Source: Sulfuriferula plumbiphila
GTDB lineage: Bacteria > Pseudomonadota > Gammaproteobacteria > Burkholderiales > Sulfuriferulaceae
DNA: 64,000 bases
Reading direction: 5' to 3'
NCBI RefSeq assembly: GCF_009938015.1
Contig: NZ_AP021884.1
Span: 2,916,585-2,980,584 of the forward strand
Below are positions 1 through 9,223 of this stretch, piece after piece. Numbering within the stretch: the first letter of the stretch is position 1; each line of letters starts with the position of its first letter. The position numbers were made by a program, and so were the translations under genes. A model generated the notes under the pieces. It did no database searches. It saw only the letters and a program-made list of their open reading frames with translations, and was not told where the DNA came from.

Positions 1-2
1 TT

Positions 3-1649
3 ACCCTGGACCAGCTGCGCATCGCGCTCAAGGAACAGCAACACACCAACCTCCCGCTCGGACGCCTGCTGGTCAAACTCGGTTTCATCACCGAAGCCGT
101 GATCCGCGACCAGCTCGCCCACACCATCGGCCAGACCAGCCTGGATCTCGCCAACGTGGTGGCCGACCCGGAAGCGCTCAAGCTGATATCGGAAGATTTC
201 GCGCGCCGCCATCACCTGCTGCCCATAGCCTTTGATGCGCAGCGCCAGGTGCTGGTGGTCGCCATTACCGACATGTTCAACGTGGTGGCGCTGGATCACC
301 TGCGGGCGCTGCTGGGCGCGGGTGTCGAGGTGGACACGGTACTGTCGGGCGAAGCGCAGCTGCTGGAGGCGATCGATAACTTCTACGGTTTCGAGCTGTC
401 GGTGGACGGCATCCTGCGCGAAATCGAAACCGGCGAGGTGGACTACCAGAGTCTCGCCATGGACACCGAGGAATACACCCAGCCGGTGGTGCGGCTGGTC
501 GGCTCGCTGCTGGTGGACGCGGTCAAGCGCGGCGCATCGGACATCCACTTCGAGCCGGAGCATGCGTTCCTGCGCATCCGCTACCGCATCGACGGCGTGC
601 TGGAGCAGGTGCGCTCGCTGCACAAGAGCTACTGGCCGGGCATCGCGGTGCGTCTCAAGGTCATCTCCGGCATGAACATCGCCGAGAACCGCGCCCCGCA
701 GGACGGGCGCCTGTCGCTCACCCTGCATGGGCGGCCGATTGATTTCCGGGTTTCCAGCCAGCCCACCATCCACGGCGAGAACATTGTGCTGCGCGTGCTG
801 GACCGGGAAAAATCCATTATTCCGCTGGCCAACATGGACCTGCCAACGGACACCCACACCGCGCTACAGCGCATGATGGCGCGCCCGGAAGGCATCCTCA
901 TCATCACCGGCCCGACCGGCTCGGGCAAAACCACCACCCTGTATTCGCTGCTCACCCATCTCAATAACGAGACGGTGAATATCATGACCCTGGAAGACCC
1001 GGTGGAATACCCGGTCACCCTGATGCGCCAGAGTTCGGTCAATGAAACCCTCAAGCTGGATTTTGCCAACGGCATCCGTTCCATCATGCGGCAAGACCCG
1101 GACATCATCCTGGTGGGCGAGATCCGCGACCGCGACACCGCGGAGATGGCGTTCCGCGCCGCCATGACCGGCCACCAGGTGTTCACCACGCTGCATACCA
1201 ACTCCGCGCTGGGCGCATTTCCGCGCCTGCTGGACATCGGCATCGTGCCCGACATCATGGCCGGCAATATCATCGGCGTGGTGGCGCAGCGCCTGGTGCG
1301 CGTGCTGTGCCCGCACTGCCGCGCGGCTTACACTCCCGACGCCGACGAACAAAAGTTGCTGGACTGGCAGGCCACTGACCGCCGCCCCGTCTATCGGGCC
1401 GTGGGCTGCCCGGCATGCAATGGCAAAGGCTATCGCGGACGCATGGCATTAATGGAGCTGCTACGCATGGATAGCGAACTCGACGACCTGGTCGCGCGCC
1501 GCGCCACCCACCGCGAAATCCTCAACGCCGCCCTGATGCGCGGCTATCGCAGCCTGGCCGTAGACGGTATCAGCCGTGTGCTGGAAGGCAAGACCAGCCT
1601 GGCCGAAGTGTCGCGCGTGGTTGATTTGACGCAACGCATACTGTCTTAA
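3..1649 (+). CDS. GspE/PilB/MshE-type secretion and pilus assembly ATPase (5' end outside window)
   Basis: The reading frame is open from base 3, so the true start lies upstream; the first in-window start (GTG, 99) falls inside the conserved GspE N-terminal domain. Counted from base 99, Walker A GPTGSGKTTT is near residue 271, the Walker B segment DIILVGEIRD near 333 and the His box TGHQVFTTLHTNS near 355. A CPHC...CPAC zinc motif lies at about 403-439, as in GspE, PilB and MshE. This family hydrolyses ATP at the cytoplasmic face to drive pilin or pseudopilin polymerisation. The next gene begins 13 bp downstream and is the cognate platform protein. Which subfamily it belongs to (PilB, GspE, MshE) is inferred from neighbours; the MshI/J/K-like genes favour an MSHA-like pilus. 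Confidence 0.93.
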   Translation, partial: TLDQLRIALKEQQHTNLPLGRLLVKLGFITEAVIRDQLAHTIGQTSLDLANVVADPEALKLISEDFARRHHLLPIAFDAQRQVLVVAITDMFNVVALDHLRALLGAGVEVDTVLSGEAQLLEAIDNFYGFELSVDGILREIETGEVDYQSLAMDTEEYTQPVVRLVGSLLVDAVKRGASDIHFEPEHAFLRIRYRIDGVLEQVRSLHKSYWPGIAVRLKVISGMNIAENRAPQDGRLSLTLHGRPIDFRVSSQPTIHGENIVLRVLDREKSIIPLANMDLPTDTHTALQRMMARPEGILIITGPTGSGKTTTLYSLLTHLNNETVNIMTLEDPVEYPVTLMRQSSVNETLKLDFANGIRSIMRQDPDIILVGEIRDRDTAEMAFRAAMTGHQVFTTLHTNSALGAFPRLLDIGIVPDIMAGNIIGVVAQRLVRVLCPHCRAAYTPDADEQKLLDWQATDRRPVYRAVGCPACNGKGYRGRMALMELLRMDSELDDLVARRATHREILNAALMRGYRSLAVDGISRVLEGKTSLAEVSRVVDLTQRILS

Positions 1650-1662
1650 AAGCCATAACGCC

Positions 1663-2868
1663 ATGCCCTACTTCAGCTATCGCGCCGTTGACCAGATAGG
1701 CCGCACCAATCGCGGCAGCCTGTCTGCGGCCAACGAAGTCGATCTGGAATTGCGCCTGCGCCGCATGGGGCTCGATCTCATCACCCTGCGCCAGATGGAC
1801 AGCCGCGCCAGCGGCTTTGCCCGCGGTGCCGCCAGCCGCCGCGACCTGATCACCTTCTGCTTTCACCTCGAGCAAATCAGCCGCGCCGGCATTCCCATTC
1901 TGGACGGCGTACGCGACCTGCGCGACAGCATGGACAATCCGCGTTTCCGCGACATCCTCACCGCACTGCTGGAGGACATGGAAGGCGGCAGACTGATGTC
2001 GCAGGCGCTGGCCGCGCATCCGGCCGTGTTCGACACGGTCATCGTCAATCTGGTCAGGGCCGGCGAGCAGACCGGCCTGATGCGCGAAGTGTTTGAAAAC
2101 CTCGGCGCCAGCCTCAAGCGCCAGGACGAGCTCGCTGCGCAAACCAGGCGCCTGCTGATCTACCCAACCCTGGTGCTGAGCATGGTGGGCATCATCATCC
2201 TGCTGCTGTTGCTGTTCCTGGTGCCGCAGATTGCCGATCTGATCAAGAACATGGGCATCGCGCTGCCCATCCAGACCCGCGTCCTGCTGTGGCTATCCGA
2301 GACCCTGCGCACCTGGTGGCCGCTATTCCTGATCCTGCCCGTGGCCATCGGCAGCGCCCTGGTTGTCACCCTGCGTGCCAGCGAACGCGCGCGTTTCGTG
2401 GCCGACGACGTCAAGCTGCGCCTGCCGGTAATCGGCCCCATCCTGCAAAAAATCGCGCTGGCGCGCTTCAGCAATTTCTTCGCGCTGATGTACCGTTCCG
2501 GCATCACCATTCTCGATGCCTTGCGGGCAGGCGAGGATATCGCCGCCAACCGCGTCATCGCTGACGCCATCCGCCGCGCCGGGGGACGCATCGGCAATGG
2601 CGAGGGACTGACCGAAAGCTTCCAGAGCCTGTCCGTGTTTCCGCCGCTGGTGATCCGCATGCTGCGCGTCGGCGAAACCACCGGCGCACTGGATACCGCA
2701 CTGGAAAACGTGAGCTATTTTTATACCCGCGAAGTCTCCGAATCCATAGAGAAATCCCTGAAAATACTGGAACCGGCATTAACCGTGGTGCTCGGTCTGG
2801 TCATGGCGGTCATCGTCGGCTCGGTGCTGTTGCCGATGTACGATGTGATCGGCACCCTAAAACCATGA
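1663..2868 (+). CDS. GspF/PilC/MshG-type inner-membrane platform protein
   Basis: A 401-residue protein with the duplicated T2SSF domain (about residues 65-190 and 270-392). Each copy ends in a hydrophobic segment; one run near residues 165-185 is rich in I and L, one lies near 225 and one near 375. The N-terminus MPYFSYRAVD is typical of GspF and PilC. The family forms the inner-membrane platform that couples the assembly ATPase to the growing pilus. It follows the ATPase by 13 bp, and its stop overlaps the start of the next gene (ATGATG at 2865), so co-translation is likely. GspF and MshG cannot be separated by inspection. Confidence 0.93.
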   Translation: MPYFSYRAVDQIGRTNRGSLSAANEVDLELRLRRMGLDLITLRQMDSRASGFARGAASRRDLITFCFHLEQISRAGIPILDGVRDLRDSMDNPRFRDILTALLEDMEGGRLMSQALAAHPAVFDTVIVNLVRAGEQTGLMREVFENLGASLKRQDELAAQTRRLLIYPTLVLSMVGIIILLLLLFLVPQIADLIKNMGIALPIQTRVLLWLSETLRTWWPLFLILPVAIGSALVVTLRASERARFVADDVKLRLPVIGPILQKIALARFSNFFALMYRSGITILDALRAGEDIAANRVIADAIRRAGGRIGNGEGLTESFQSLSVFPPLVIRMLRVGETTGALDTALENVSYFYTREVSESIEKSLKILEPALTVVLGLVMAVIVGSVLLPMYDVIGTLKP

Positions 2869-4400
2869 TGTTCGCGCCGCAACTGCTGGTTTACGTGTGC
2901 GCCTGGAGCATCACGGTGGCGTGCCGCCGTGCGGGCAAGATACGCCTGGTTGGACAATTCAACGCAGACGAAGGCGGACGCCGCGCCTTTGCCGCTGTAC
3001 TGCAGGCATTTAAAAATAGCCCGGTGTCGGTGATGGTGGACGGGGTGGACGAAGACTACCGTCTGGAAACCCTGCCCCACGTGCTGGGTAATGCACGACG
3101 CGAGATGCTGGAGCGCCGCCTGCGCCAGATCAGCCGCAACGCGCTGTTCAGTGCAGCGTGGCCGCAGGGGCGCGAGGCCAGCGGACGCCGTGATGACCGT
3201 TACCTGTTCATCAGCCTGAGCAACCACGACGCCGTGCGCCCATGGCTGGACCTGCTGCACCAGCACGGCGTGCATCTGGCAGAGCTCACCGTGCTACCCG
3301 CCATCAGCCACGTTTTGTTACAGCGCATCCAGCCCACCGAGCCTCACGTGCTGCTGGTATCCGAGCACTGCGGCGGTCTGCGCCTGTCCTATTTCGAGCA
3401 CGGCAATCTGCGTTTCTCGCGCCTCACTGCACCGGAAAGCCTGGCCGAGGGCCATGCGCCCGACCTCGCCAGCGAGATTAACAAAACCGACCTCTATCTC
3501 AACAGCCAGCGTCTGATGCCGCGCGACGCCCAGCTTGCGGTATATGTGCTCGACCCGGAAAATGCCTACGCTGGCCTGTGCCGTGAAATCAGCGCCGAGA
3601 ACAAAAACCTCATCTGTCAGGCGGTTGGTTCAGTCGCATTGGCAAAGCTGGTGGGCGTGGATGAGCCGCTGCTGCACCGCACAGCAGACGTTGCCTATCT
3701 GGCCGTATTGGGGCGTAGCCGCGCTGCGGTCAATCTGGCCCCTGCCGCGTACACCCGTGGTTACGTGCAACTGATGTTGCGGCATAAACTCTACACGGGT
3801 GCATTCGCTGTGCTGGCTACCGCACTCGCCATCAGCGGCTATCTGTTCTCGCGCCAGCATGATCTCGAACAACAACGTCTTGTCACCCAGGACCGCATCC
3901 AGCAACAAGCCAGCCTGTATCGCGCAGTGCAGCTCGCGTTGCCGCGTGCACCCACCTCGCCGCAAAACCTCAAACGCGTCGTAGAGACCGCGCGTGCGTT
4001 GTACGCCGCGCCCCAACCCATGAGCGATTTCGCCCGTGTCAGCCAGGCATTGGAAACAGTTCCTGACATTGCCGTGTTGCGCCTGCGCTGGCTCGATCAC
4101 GACGCCGCCGACACCACCGCAACCCATTCTGCCGTCAGTGACAATCCGGGTGCCGCTGTGCGCGCCTTGTATTTTGACGGCGAAGTCAGCCCGTTTCAGG
4201 GCGACTACAAAACCGCACTGGCCAGCATCGAGCATTTCGCCGCCACTTTGCGCAACGACCCTGGTGTGGCCGAAGTGCGCGTGCTGGCGCTGCCGATCAA
4301 CACCGACCCGACTGCCACGCTGGATGAATCGCAACACACCGGCAACAGCGCCCCCCGCGCGCGTTTCAGGCTCAAACTGCTGATGAGGCCTGCGCGATGA
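2865..4400 (+). CDS. PilM/GspL/MshI-like pilus biogenesis protein
   Basis: A 511-residue protein. The N-terminal ~300 residues look like the actin-like PilM/GspL cytoplasmic fold, with segments such as HVLLVSEHCGGLRLSYFE near 165. A single membrane segment follows at about 306-327 (GAFAVLATALAISGYLF), then a periplasmic region with a short coiled-coil start. This is the fused PilM+PilN layout of GspL/MshI, which links the cytoplasmic ATPase to the periplasmic alignment proteins. It starts inside the stop of the platform gene and ends overlapping the PilO-like gene (ATGA). Sequence conservation in this family is weak, so the call rests on architecture and operon position. Confidence 0.72.
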   Translation: MMFAPQLLVYVCAWSITVACRRAGKIRLVGQFNADEGGRRAFAAVLQAFKNSPVSVMVDGVDEDYRLETLPHVLGNARREMLERRLRQISRNALFSAAWPQGREASGRRDDRYLFISLSNHDAVRPWLDLLHQHGVHLAELTVLPAISHVLLQRIQPTEPHVLLVSEHCGGLRLSYFEHGNLRFSRLTAPESLAEGHAPDLASEINKTDLYLNSQRLMPRDAQLAVYVLDPENAYAGLCREISAENKNLICQAVGSVALAKLVGVDEPLLHRTADVAYLAVLGRSRAAVNLAPAAYTRGYVQLMLRHKLYTGAFAVLATALAISGYLFSRQHDLEQQRLVTQDRIQQQASLYRAVQLALPRAPTSPQNLKRVVETARALYAAPQPMSDFARVSQALETVPDIAVLRLRWLDHDAADTTATHSAVSDNPGAAVRALYFDGEVSPFQGDYKTALASIEHFAATLRNDPGVAEVRVLALPINTDPTATLDESQHTGNSAPRARFRLKLLMRPAR

Positions 4401-5014
4401 AAGCGTCGCTGGAAAATCTCAAGGCCGCACGCCTGGCGCTGCTCGCGTTGATGATTGCCGCTGTGCTGGGCGTATGGCTGGTGCACTACGCGCTGCAAGC
4501 CAAACAGGCCGCCCAGCACCGCCTGGGACAATTGCAAGTGACGCTCAGTGAAGCCCAGCGCAAGCTGTCGCAATCGGGCAGCGAAAAAGACCTGGTACAG
4601 CAATATCTGGACGCCTACCACACCCTGCAACGACGCGGCTTTATCGGCCCGGATCAACGCCTGGCGTGGCGCGACGCACTGGCCGATGCCGGGCGCCGTC
4701 TTGCCATCCGCGACCTGAAATTCAGCATCGGCCCGCAGCAGACCTACACCGGCGTGGTGCCGGTCGATGTCGGCAAGATGGTATTGCATGAGGCGCCCGT
4801 CAATCTGACCGGCCAGCTATTCGACGAAAACGACCTGGACCGGCTGATCGACATCCTGGCCAGCCAACCCGGCGGCATTCTTGGCGTGCGCGACTGCACC
4901 CTGCAGCGCAGCAACACCCATCTACCCAGCCTGGTCGAACCGCTATTGCAAACGCAATGCAGCTTTGTCTGGTACACCTTGAGCCCCACCGTACCCAGCG
5001 GGAGTACGCCATGA
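4397..5014 (+). CDS. PilO/GspM/MshJ-like pilus alignment protein
   Basis: A 205-residue protein with one N-terminal transmembrane helix (about 12-33: LALLALMIAAVLGVWLVHYA), then an alpha-helical stretch (about 35-75) and a small alpha/beta periplasmic domain. This is the PilO/GspM/MshJ layout. These proteins dimerise with the PilN/GspL-like partner in the periplasm to align the machine. Both ends overlap neighbours by 4 bp (ATGA at 4397 and at 5011), which indicates a translationally coupled operon. I see no catalytic motif. Assignment is by architecture and context. Confidence 0.68.
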   Translation: MKASLENLKAARLALLALMIAAVLGVWLVHYALQAKQAAQHRLGQLQVTLSEAQRKLSQSGSEKDLVQQYLDAYHTLQRRGFIGPDQRLAWRDALADAGRRLAIRDLKFSIGPQQTYTGVVPVDVGKMVLHEAPVNLTGQLFDENDLDRLIDILASQPGGILGVRDCTLQRSNTHLPSLVEPLLQTQCSFVWYTLSPTVPSGSTP

Positions 5015-5502
5015 AGAAGTGCATATTCAGTCTGCTGCTGTTCGGCCTGGTGAGTACGGCATACGCCGCCAGCCTGTCGGGACGCCTGTTCTACACCCCG
5101 GCCCAGCGCGCCCAGATCGAAGCCGGGCGCAATCGCGGCACGCCGGCGCCCGCAGACACCCCCGGCGCGCAGGACACCACCTACAACGGCTATGTGCTGC
5201 GCAGCGACGGCCGTGTCACGCTATGGATCAACGGCCAGCCACGCCGGTTACAGCGTGCGCCCGCTACGCCCGGCACGCTCAGGCTCCCCGCCACCCCCGC
5301 GCTCAAACCCGGCCAGGAATTCAATACCCGGTATGGCCGCGTATTCGAGCCATACGAGCGCCCGGATCCGCCCGTGCCAGCCGCACCGGCACCCGCCACG
5401 CGTAAACCGCAGCGCAACCCGCTGCCGGATGGCGGCGACGTATCCAGCGACACACCCCGCGACAGCGACTCAGCCCTGCCGCCCGCCGCCAGCGAACGCT
5501 AG
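5011..5502 (+). CDS. MshK-like secreted periplasmic protein of the pilus operon
   Basis: A 163-residue protein. The start at ATG 5011 gives a clear Sec signal peptide, MKKCIFSLLLFGLVSTAYA, with cleavage after AYA. The mature part contains a compact segment, about residues 55-110 (YNGYVLRSDGRVTLWINGQP), and a proline-rich low-complexity tail after about residue 118. Small proteins at this position include MshK and the GspB/GspC-like periplasmic domains thought to touch the outer-membrane secretin. No secretin gene is visible in the window. Function is inferred from position only. It overlaps the previous stop by 4 bp and precedes the next start by 2 bp. Confidence 0.6.
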   Translation: MKKCIFSLLLFGLVSTAYAASLSGRLFYTPAQRAQIEAGRNRGTPAPADTPGAQDTTYNGYVLRSDGRVTLWINGQPRRLQRAPATPGTLRLPATPALKPGQEFNTRYGRVFEPYERPDPPVPAAPAPATRKPQRNPLPDGGDVSSDTPRDSDSALPPAASER

Positions 5503-5504
5503 CC

Positions 5505-6503
5505 ATGCGCCGCCCCCCGCCTTCCCTGCCCAGACAGCAACGCGGCGCGTTGCTGATCCTGCTGGTGATTGCGCTGGGCATCCTCGCCGTGACCGCGTTC
5601 GTCGGCATGCTGTCGAGTTCGGATATTCAGAACCAGCAGAATAAGACAACAGCAGCTGCGTTGGCAGAAGCGAAGGCGGCGATGATAGGGTTTGCCCTGG
5701 CAAATCAGGATACACCCGGCGGACTTCCCTATCCTGATCGTGCCAAGGATGGGAATTACGACGGTCATGGCGATTGCGTTACATACAATTTCAGCAACAG
5801 TCAACTTTTGGGGAAATTTCCAACTTTGGTTGAAGATGGCTGCACAAATCCCGGCATCCCGGCATTCGAAACAGATCCACGTGATGCCACAGGCGAGCGT
5901 GTTTGGTATGCCGTGTCACAGAATCTGGTGAAAAGGGCAGGTGGCAACTTTCTAACGATTAACACCCATACCTTGGCGACATCCCAATACTGGCTCACCG
6001 TACGCGATCAAAACGGAAATGTCTTATCGAATCAGGCGGCGTTCATCATCATGGCACCGGACGTTGCACTGGCAACTCAAAATCGTGCTGGCGCCACGCC
6101 CACAGCTCAAAACTTTCTGGATAACTACACGGTAAATGGCATCACATACAAAAACTGGGACATTGATTTCGGCTTCATTTCGGCGCCACCAATCAATAAC
6201 AGCACTAATCAATTTAATGACCGGCTGCTCTATGTCACGGCCTCCGAGCTTGCCAACAGGCTGGTTGATCGTGTTGCGGGTGAGATACGTCGGCGTTTAC
6301 CCCATCCATTTCCAACAACGTCGACATTTGACACATCGTCCTACCCTAGCTGGTATACAAACGACTGGAGTGGTATTACGCACTACACCCAAACAGATGG
6401 GGACCATGCCACGATCAGTTTTGATAACTGTGCAAGCATATTTATTTTCACTTGGACATCACCAGGTCCGATAGACATGACAAGGAGCCCAAAACAATGT
6501 TAG
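5505..6503 (+). CDS. PilX/MshP-like pilus-associated protein with prepilin-type hydrophobic N-terminus
   Basis: A 332-residue protein. After a basic leader (MRRPPPSLPRQQRG) comes a hydrophobic helix, ALLILLVIALGILAVTAF, as in minor pilins, although the residue after the G is A and the +5 glutamate is absent. The rest is a low-homology periplasmic domain with several cysteines (CVTYNF, GCTNP, NCASIF). From about 5640 the DNA is noticeably richer in A/T than the upstream genes, suggesting faster divergence or exchange. The stop (6501-6503) overlaps the start of the next prepilin gene. I read it as a minor pilin or tip-complex component. Confidence 0.6.
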   Translation: MRRPPPSLPRQQRGALLILLVIALGILAVTAFVGMLSSSDIQNQQNKTTAAALAEAKAAMIGFALANQDTPGGLPYPDRAKDGNYDGHGDCVTYNFSNSQLLGKFPTLVEDGCTNPGIPAFETDPRDATGERVWYAVSQNLVKRAGGNFLTINTHTLATSQYWLTVRDQNGNVLSNQAAFIIMAPDVALATQNRAGATPTAQNFLDNYTVNGITYKNWDIDFGFISAPPINNSTNQFNDRLLYVTASELANRLVDRVAGEIRRRLPHPFPTTSTFDTSSYPSWYTNDWSGITHYTQTDGDHATISFDNCASIFIFTWTSPGPIDMTRSPKQC

Positions 6504-7252
6504 CCACCTCCGGCTTAAACAATTTTGGTGACACTTTTCGGCCCTTATTAAAAAACCATCACAAGGGCTTCTCCCTCATCGAGATGGCCATCGTGCTGAT
6601 TATCATCACGCTGGTGGTGGGGGGCGCATTGGTGCCGCTCGGTGCGCAAATCGAACAGCGTAAACGTGCACAAACCCAGAAAACACTGGACGAAATCAAG
6701 GAGGCACTGATTGGCTATGCTTTGAGTCGGGGCGTACTACCCTGTCCATCCAATGTAACCGGGGGCATTCCGGACGGTAATGCAAACTGCACGGTTACCA
6801 CAGGCGTTGCAACTGGTTATATACCGTGGGTAAGCTTGGGCGTAAATAACCAGGATGCCTGGGGAAATCTGATCCGATATGCCGTCGATACTCAATTTAC
6901 AACTACATTTACACTGCAAACAACCGGCTCCATCACCATTGCAACGCACAACCCCGACGGGTCAACCCCCGCGATCAGTTCAAATATCCCGGCAGTAGTA
7001 TTGTCACTGGGCAAGAATAGCTATGGTGCAATGAGTGCTGGCGGGGTATTACAGTTCACGCCAACAGCCTTCAGCACCAACGATCCGGACGAATATCAAA
7101 ATCAAAAAAACAGCAGCAGTCTATTTTTCAGCCACACCCCTGCACCGCCCGGTACCGCCACAACCATCGGCGGCGAATTCGATGACATCGTCACCTGGAT
7201 CTCCCCCAACATCCTCTACAACCGCATGGTTGCTGCCGGCAAGTTGCCGTAG
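6497..7252 (+). CDS. Type IV prepilin-like protein
   Basis: A 251-residue protein. I chose ATG 6497, 10 bp after an AAGGAG ribosome site (6482-6487), over the upstream TTG in the same frame. An unusually long leader ends in the prepilin peptidase motif HHKG|FSLIEMAIVLIII: G-1, F+1 and E+5 are all present, followed by the hydrophobic alpha-1 helix. The C-terminal domain carries cysteines near residues 79 (LPCPSN) and 93 (NANC) and is Asn/Thr-rich. The gene is A/T-richer than the ATPase and platform genes. It is the last gene of the operon and ends 2 bp from the convergent histidine kinase gene. Confidence 0.85.
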   Translation: MLATSGLNNFGDTFRPLLKNHHKGFSLIEMAIVLIIITLVVGGALVPLGAQIEQRKRAQTQKTLDEIKEALIGYALSRGVLPCPSNVTGGIPDGNANCTVTTGVATGYIPWVSLGVNNQDAWGNLIRYAVDTQFTTTFTLQTTGSITIATHNPDGSTPAISSNIPAVVLSLGKNSYGAMSAGGVLQFTPTAFSTNDPDEYQNQKNSSSLFFSHTPAPPGTATTIGGEFDDIVTWISPNILYNRMVAAGKLP

Positions 7253-7254
7253 CT

Positions 7255-8952
7255 TCATCCAGGCTGGCTGCTCAGCGTGAAGCACACTTCGCCGTCCCGG
7301 TTGCTCGCCAGCCGCAGCGTATAGCCCAGTTGCGCCGCCTGCCTGGCCGCCTGATACAGGCCGATCCCCAGGCCATGTTCCGAGCCCACCGGCGCATCGA
7401 ACAGGTGTGCCGCCACCGCATCGGACGCCGCCTCGCCGCTATCGCACACGCTCAGCGTGACCTGCCCCGCGCATTCCAGGCGCACGCTGATGCTGACCGA
7501 TTGATCTTCCTGGCGCTTGCGCAGGGCATTGCCGACCAGGTTGTCGAGCACGCTGTCGAACAGGTCCTGCGGCAGCGCGCAACCGGGAGCGGCAGCCTGC
7601 ATGGCGAATTCGATGTTGTCGCGCGCATAGTGCTGTACCACGCGCTCCCACCACAGGGTGGCGGCGATCAGGCTGTCGCCGGTTTGCTGCGGGACCTTGA
7701 GCTTGTCCAGGGTACCTTGCAGGCGCTGGGTCATTTGCGGCAACTGGCGCTGCATCAGGGCCTGCAGCGCGTCGGCTTGTTCCGGGCCGCTGTTCTGCGC
7801 GGCGGCCACCAGAGCCTTCATGGATTGCAGCAGGTTTTTTACGTCGTGGGTCAGCCGCGCGCCGGTCTCATGGATGGCCTGGGTGTAGGCGTTGTGCTGC
7901 AATTGCTGCTCGCGCAGTTTGGCCTGGTAGAAATAGCCAAGCAACTGCGACAGCAGCCGCGCATGGATTTGCAGCGCGGGCGAAATCGGGCGCTGGGTGT
8001 ACCAGTTGAGTTCCAGCCCGTGGTAAGTGAAGCTGAGTACATGCGCGGTGTGCGTGCCGAAGCTGCTGCCGCTCTTGACTGTTGCCCAGCTTCCGCCTGC
8101 CAGCCAGGGCAGATCGTCGAGGCTGGCCACGGCGGCACGGATGAACGCCTCGGGGTCGCCCTGGTATTCGGCCTGGCGCGCGAGGTGTTGTATCCATTGT
8201 TCAAACGGCAGCCCCACCGATAACAGGTAACGCGACAGCAACTGACTCAGTCCGCCGAACCCGGCGCGCGGATTCCACAGCCAGCTCAGCACCACCAGCA
8301 GCAAGGCCATCGCAAACAGCGTCTGCGCCAGCGCCATCAGGTAATCGGCATGCGTCACCGCCACCACCGCGAAACTGCCCAGCACCAACACCAGCACCAT
8401 CAGAAACAGCATCAAGCCATAGAAAAAATCCACCACACTGATCTGTTGCAACTGACGCGCACCGGGGCGGATCAGCACGATCGCCAGCGGCAGCGGAATC
8501 AGACCGTAGCGCACGACCACCGTCATTGTCGCGTGTAACTGGTCGGCGCTGAACACGTGCGGCATCACCCAGGCCAGCAACAGGGCGAGCAGATAGGCCA
8601 GCGCCAGCAGATAAACCACGCGCTGGCGGCGCGACTCAACGCTGGCGGTATTGGTCCCCACCAGCCCGATCAGCACTGCCAGCCACAGCGCCAGCACCCA
8701 CCAGCTCCAGAACACCAGCAACACCGCTGCCGCGAAAATCAGCGCGGCCATGCGCGGATCAAGCTTTTCATTGCCGCCGACGAGGGGTTGCCAGAGCAGG
8801 AACAGGCCGTAATGCGCGAGCAAAAAGGGACGGGTCCAGTAAGCGTCGTTACCGAACACTGCAGAAAAGTGCAGCATCAGCAGCATCAGCCCGAGCCAGC
8901 GATTGGGATGGACGTCAGGCAGCTGCGCGGCGAGGCGGAAACGCCTCAACAT
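7255..8952 (-). CDS. Membrane-anchored sensor histidine kinase (orphan)
   Basis: About 565 residues from ATG 8952; a TTG at 8976 would add 8 residues, and neither start has a clear ribosome site. The N-terminal ~230 residues form seven or eight transmembrane helices, followed by a GAF-like linker. Then come an H-box, RLTHDVKNLLQ (about 372), an N-box, LDNLVGNALRKR (about 475), and G motifs DSGE and GLGIGLYQA (about 510-535). The layout resembles the PrsK-type multi-spanning kinases of betaproteobacteria. No response regulator is adjacent, so the partner is unknown. It runs convergent to the pilin operon, with stops 2 bp apart. Phosphate transfer from the H-box His is expected from the family. 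Confidence 0.85.
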   Translation of the reverse strand: MLRRFRLAAQLPDVHPNRWLGLMLLMLHFSAVFGNDAYWTRPFLLAHYGLFLLWQPLVGGNEKLDPRMAALIFAAAVLLVFWSWWVLALWLAVLIGLVGTNTASVESRRQRVVYLLALAYLLALLLAWVMPHVFSADQLHATMTVVVRYGLIPLPLAIVLIRPGARQLQQISVVDFFYGLMLFLMVLVLVLGSFAVVAVTHADYLMALAQTLFAMALLLVVLSWLWNPRAGFGGLSQLLSRYLLSVGLPFEQWIQHLARQAEYQGDPEAFIRAAVASLDDLPWLAGGSWATVKSGSSFGTHTAHVLSFTYHGLELNWYTQRPISPALQIHARLLSQLLGYFYQAKLREQQLQHNAYTQAIHETGARLTHDVKNLLQSMKALVAAAQNSGPEQADALQALMQRQLPQMTQRLQGTLDKLKVPQQTGDSLIAATLWWERVVQHYARDNIEFAMQAAAPGCALPQDLFDSVLDNLVGNALRKRQEDQSVSISVRLECAGQVTLSVCDSGEAASDAVAAHLFDAPVGSEHGLGIGLYQAARQAAQLGYTLRLASNRDGEVCFTLSSQPG

Positions 8953-9028
8953 CGGCTTTGCGGCTTGTTCATTCAATTAGGAACACCATAATCTTGAGAC
9001 CATTCATCCTGAAAACCGCAATTCAAGC

Positions 9029-9123
9029 CGCAGAGGGCTCAGAGAATATTTTTTGCGTGTTGGGCGACAAAAGGCCCCTTCCTGTGAACCCCATGTTCTC
9101 TGTGGCTAACTAATTTTTTCAGG
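9029..9123. repeat. Dispersed intergenic palindromic repeat, copy A
   Basis: The 8977-9211 stretch has no gene. It holds a copy of a repeat seen four times in this window: a right arm at 9089-9123 (GTTCTCTGTGGCTAACTAA followed by a T-run) and a weaker inverted left arm at 9029-9055 (GCAGAGGGCTCAGAGAA). The other copies are at 13111-13145, 29789-29880 and 49057-49220. Arms are imperfect, and function is unknown. Confidence 0.55.
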
Positions 9124-9152
9124 CTATGCCTGATTGTTCCGACCCCGTTCTC

Positions 9153-9223
9153 GCATGCCGGCAGTATCGCGGGGTGAGACATTCGGCACAATGCCCTTCG
9201 GTTATTGCGCCCTATCCGGGCTG
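9153..9223 (+). repeat. REP-like unit R1 (direct repeat of 9799-9868)
   Basis: About 70 bp matching 9799-9868 with scattered mismatches: GCATGCCGGCAGTATC at the left and GGTTATTGCGCCCTA at the right, ending CCGGGCTG. Inside it lies a palindromic core, GGCACAAT...ATTGCGCC. It sits just downstream, on the minus strand, of the DUF2442 gene and is one bracket of the small island 9153-9868. Confidence 0.7.
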
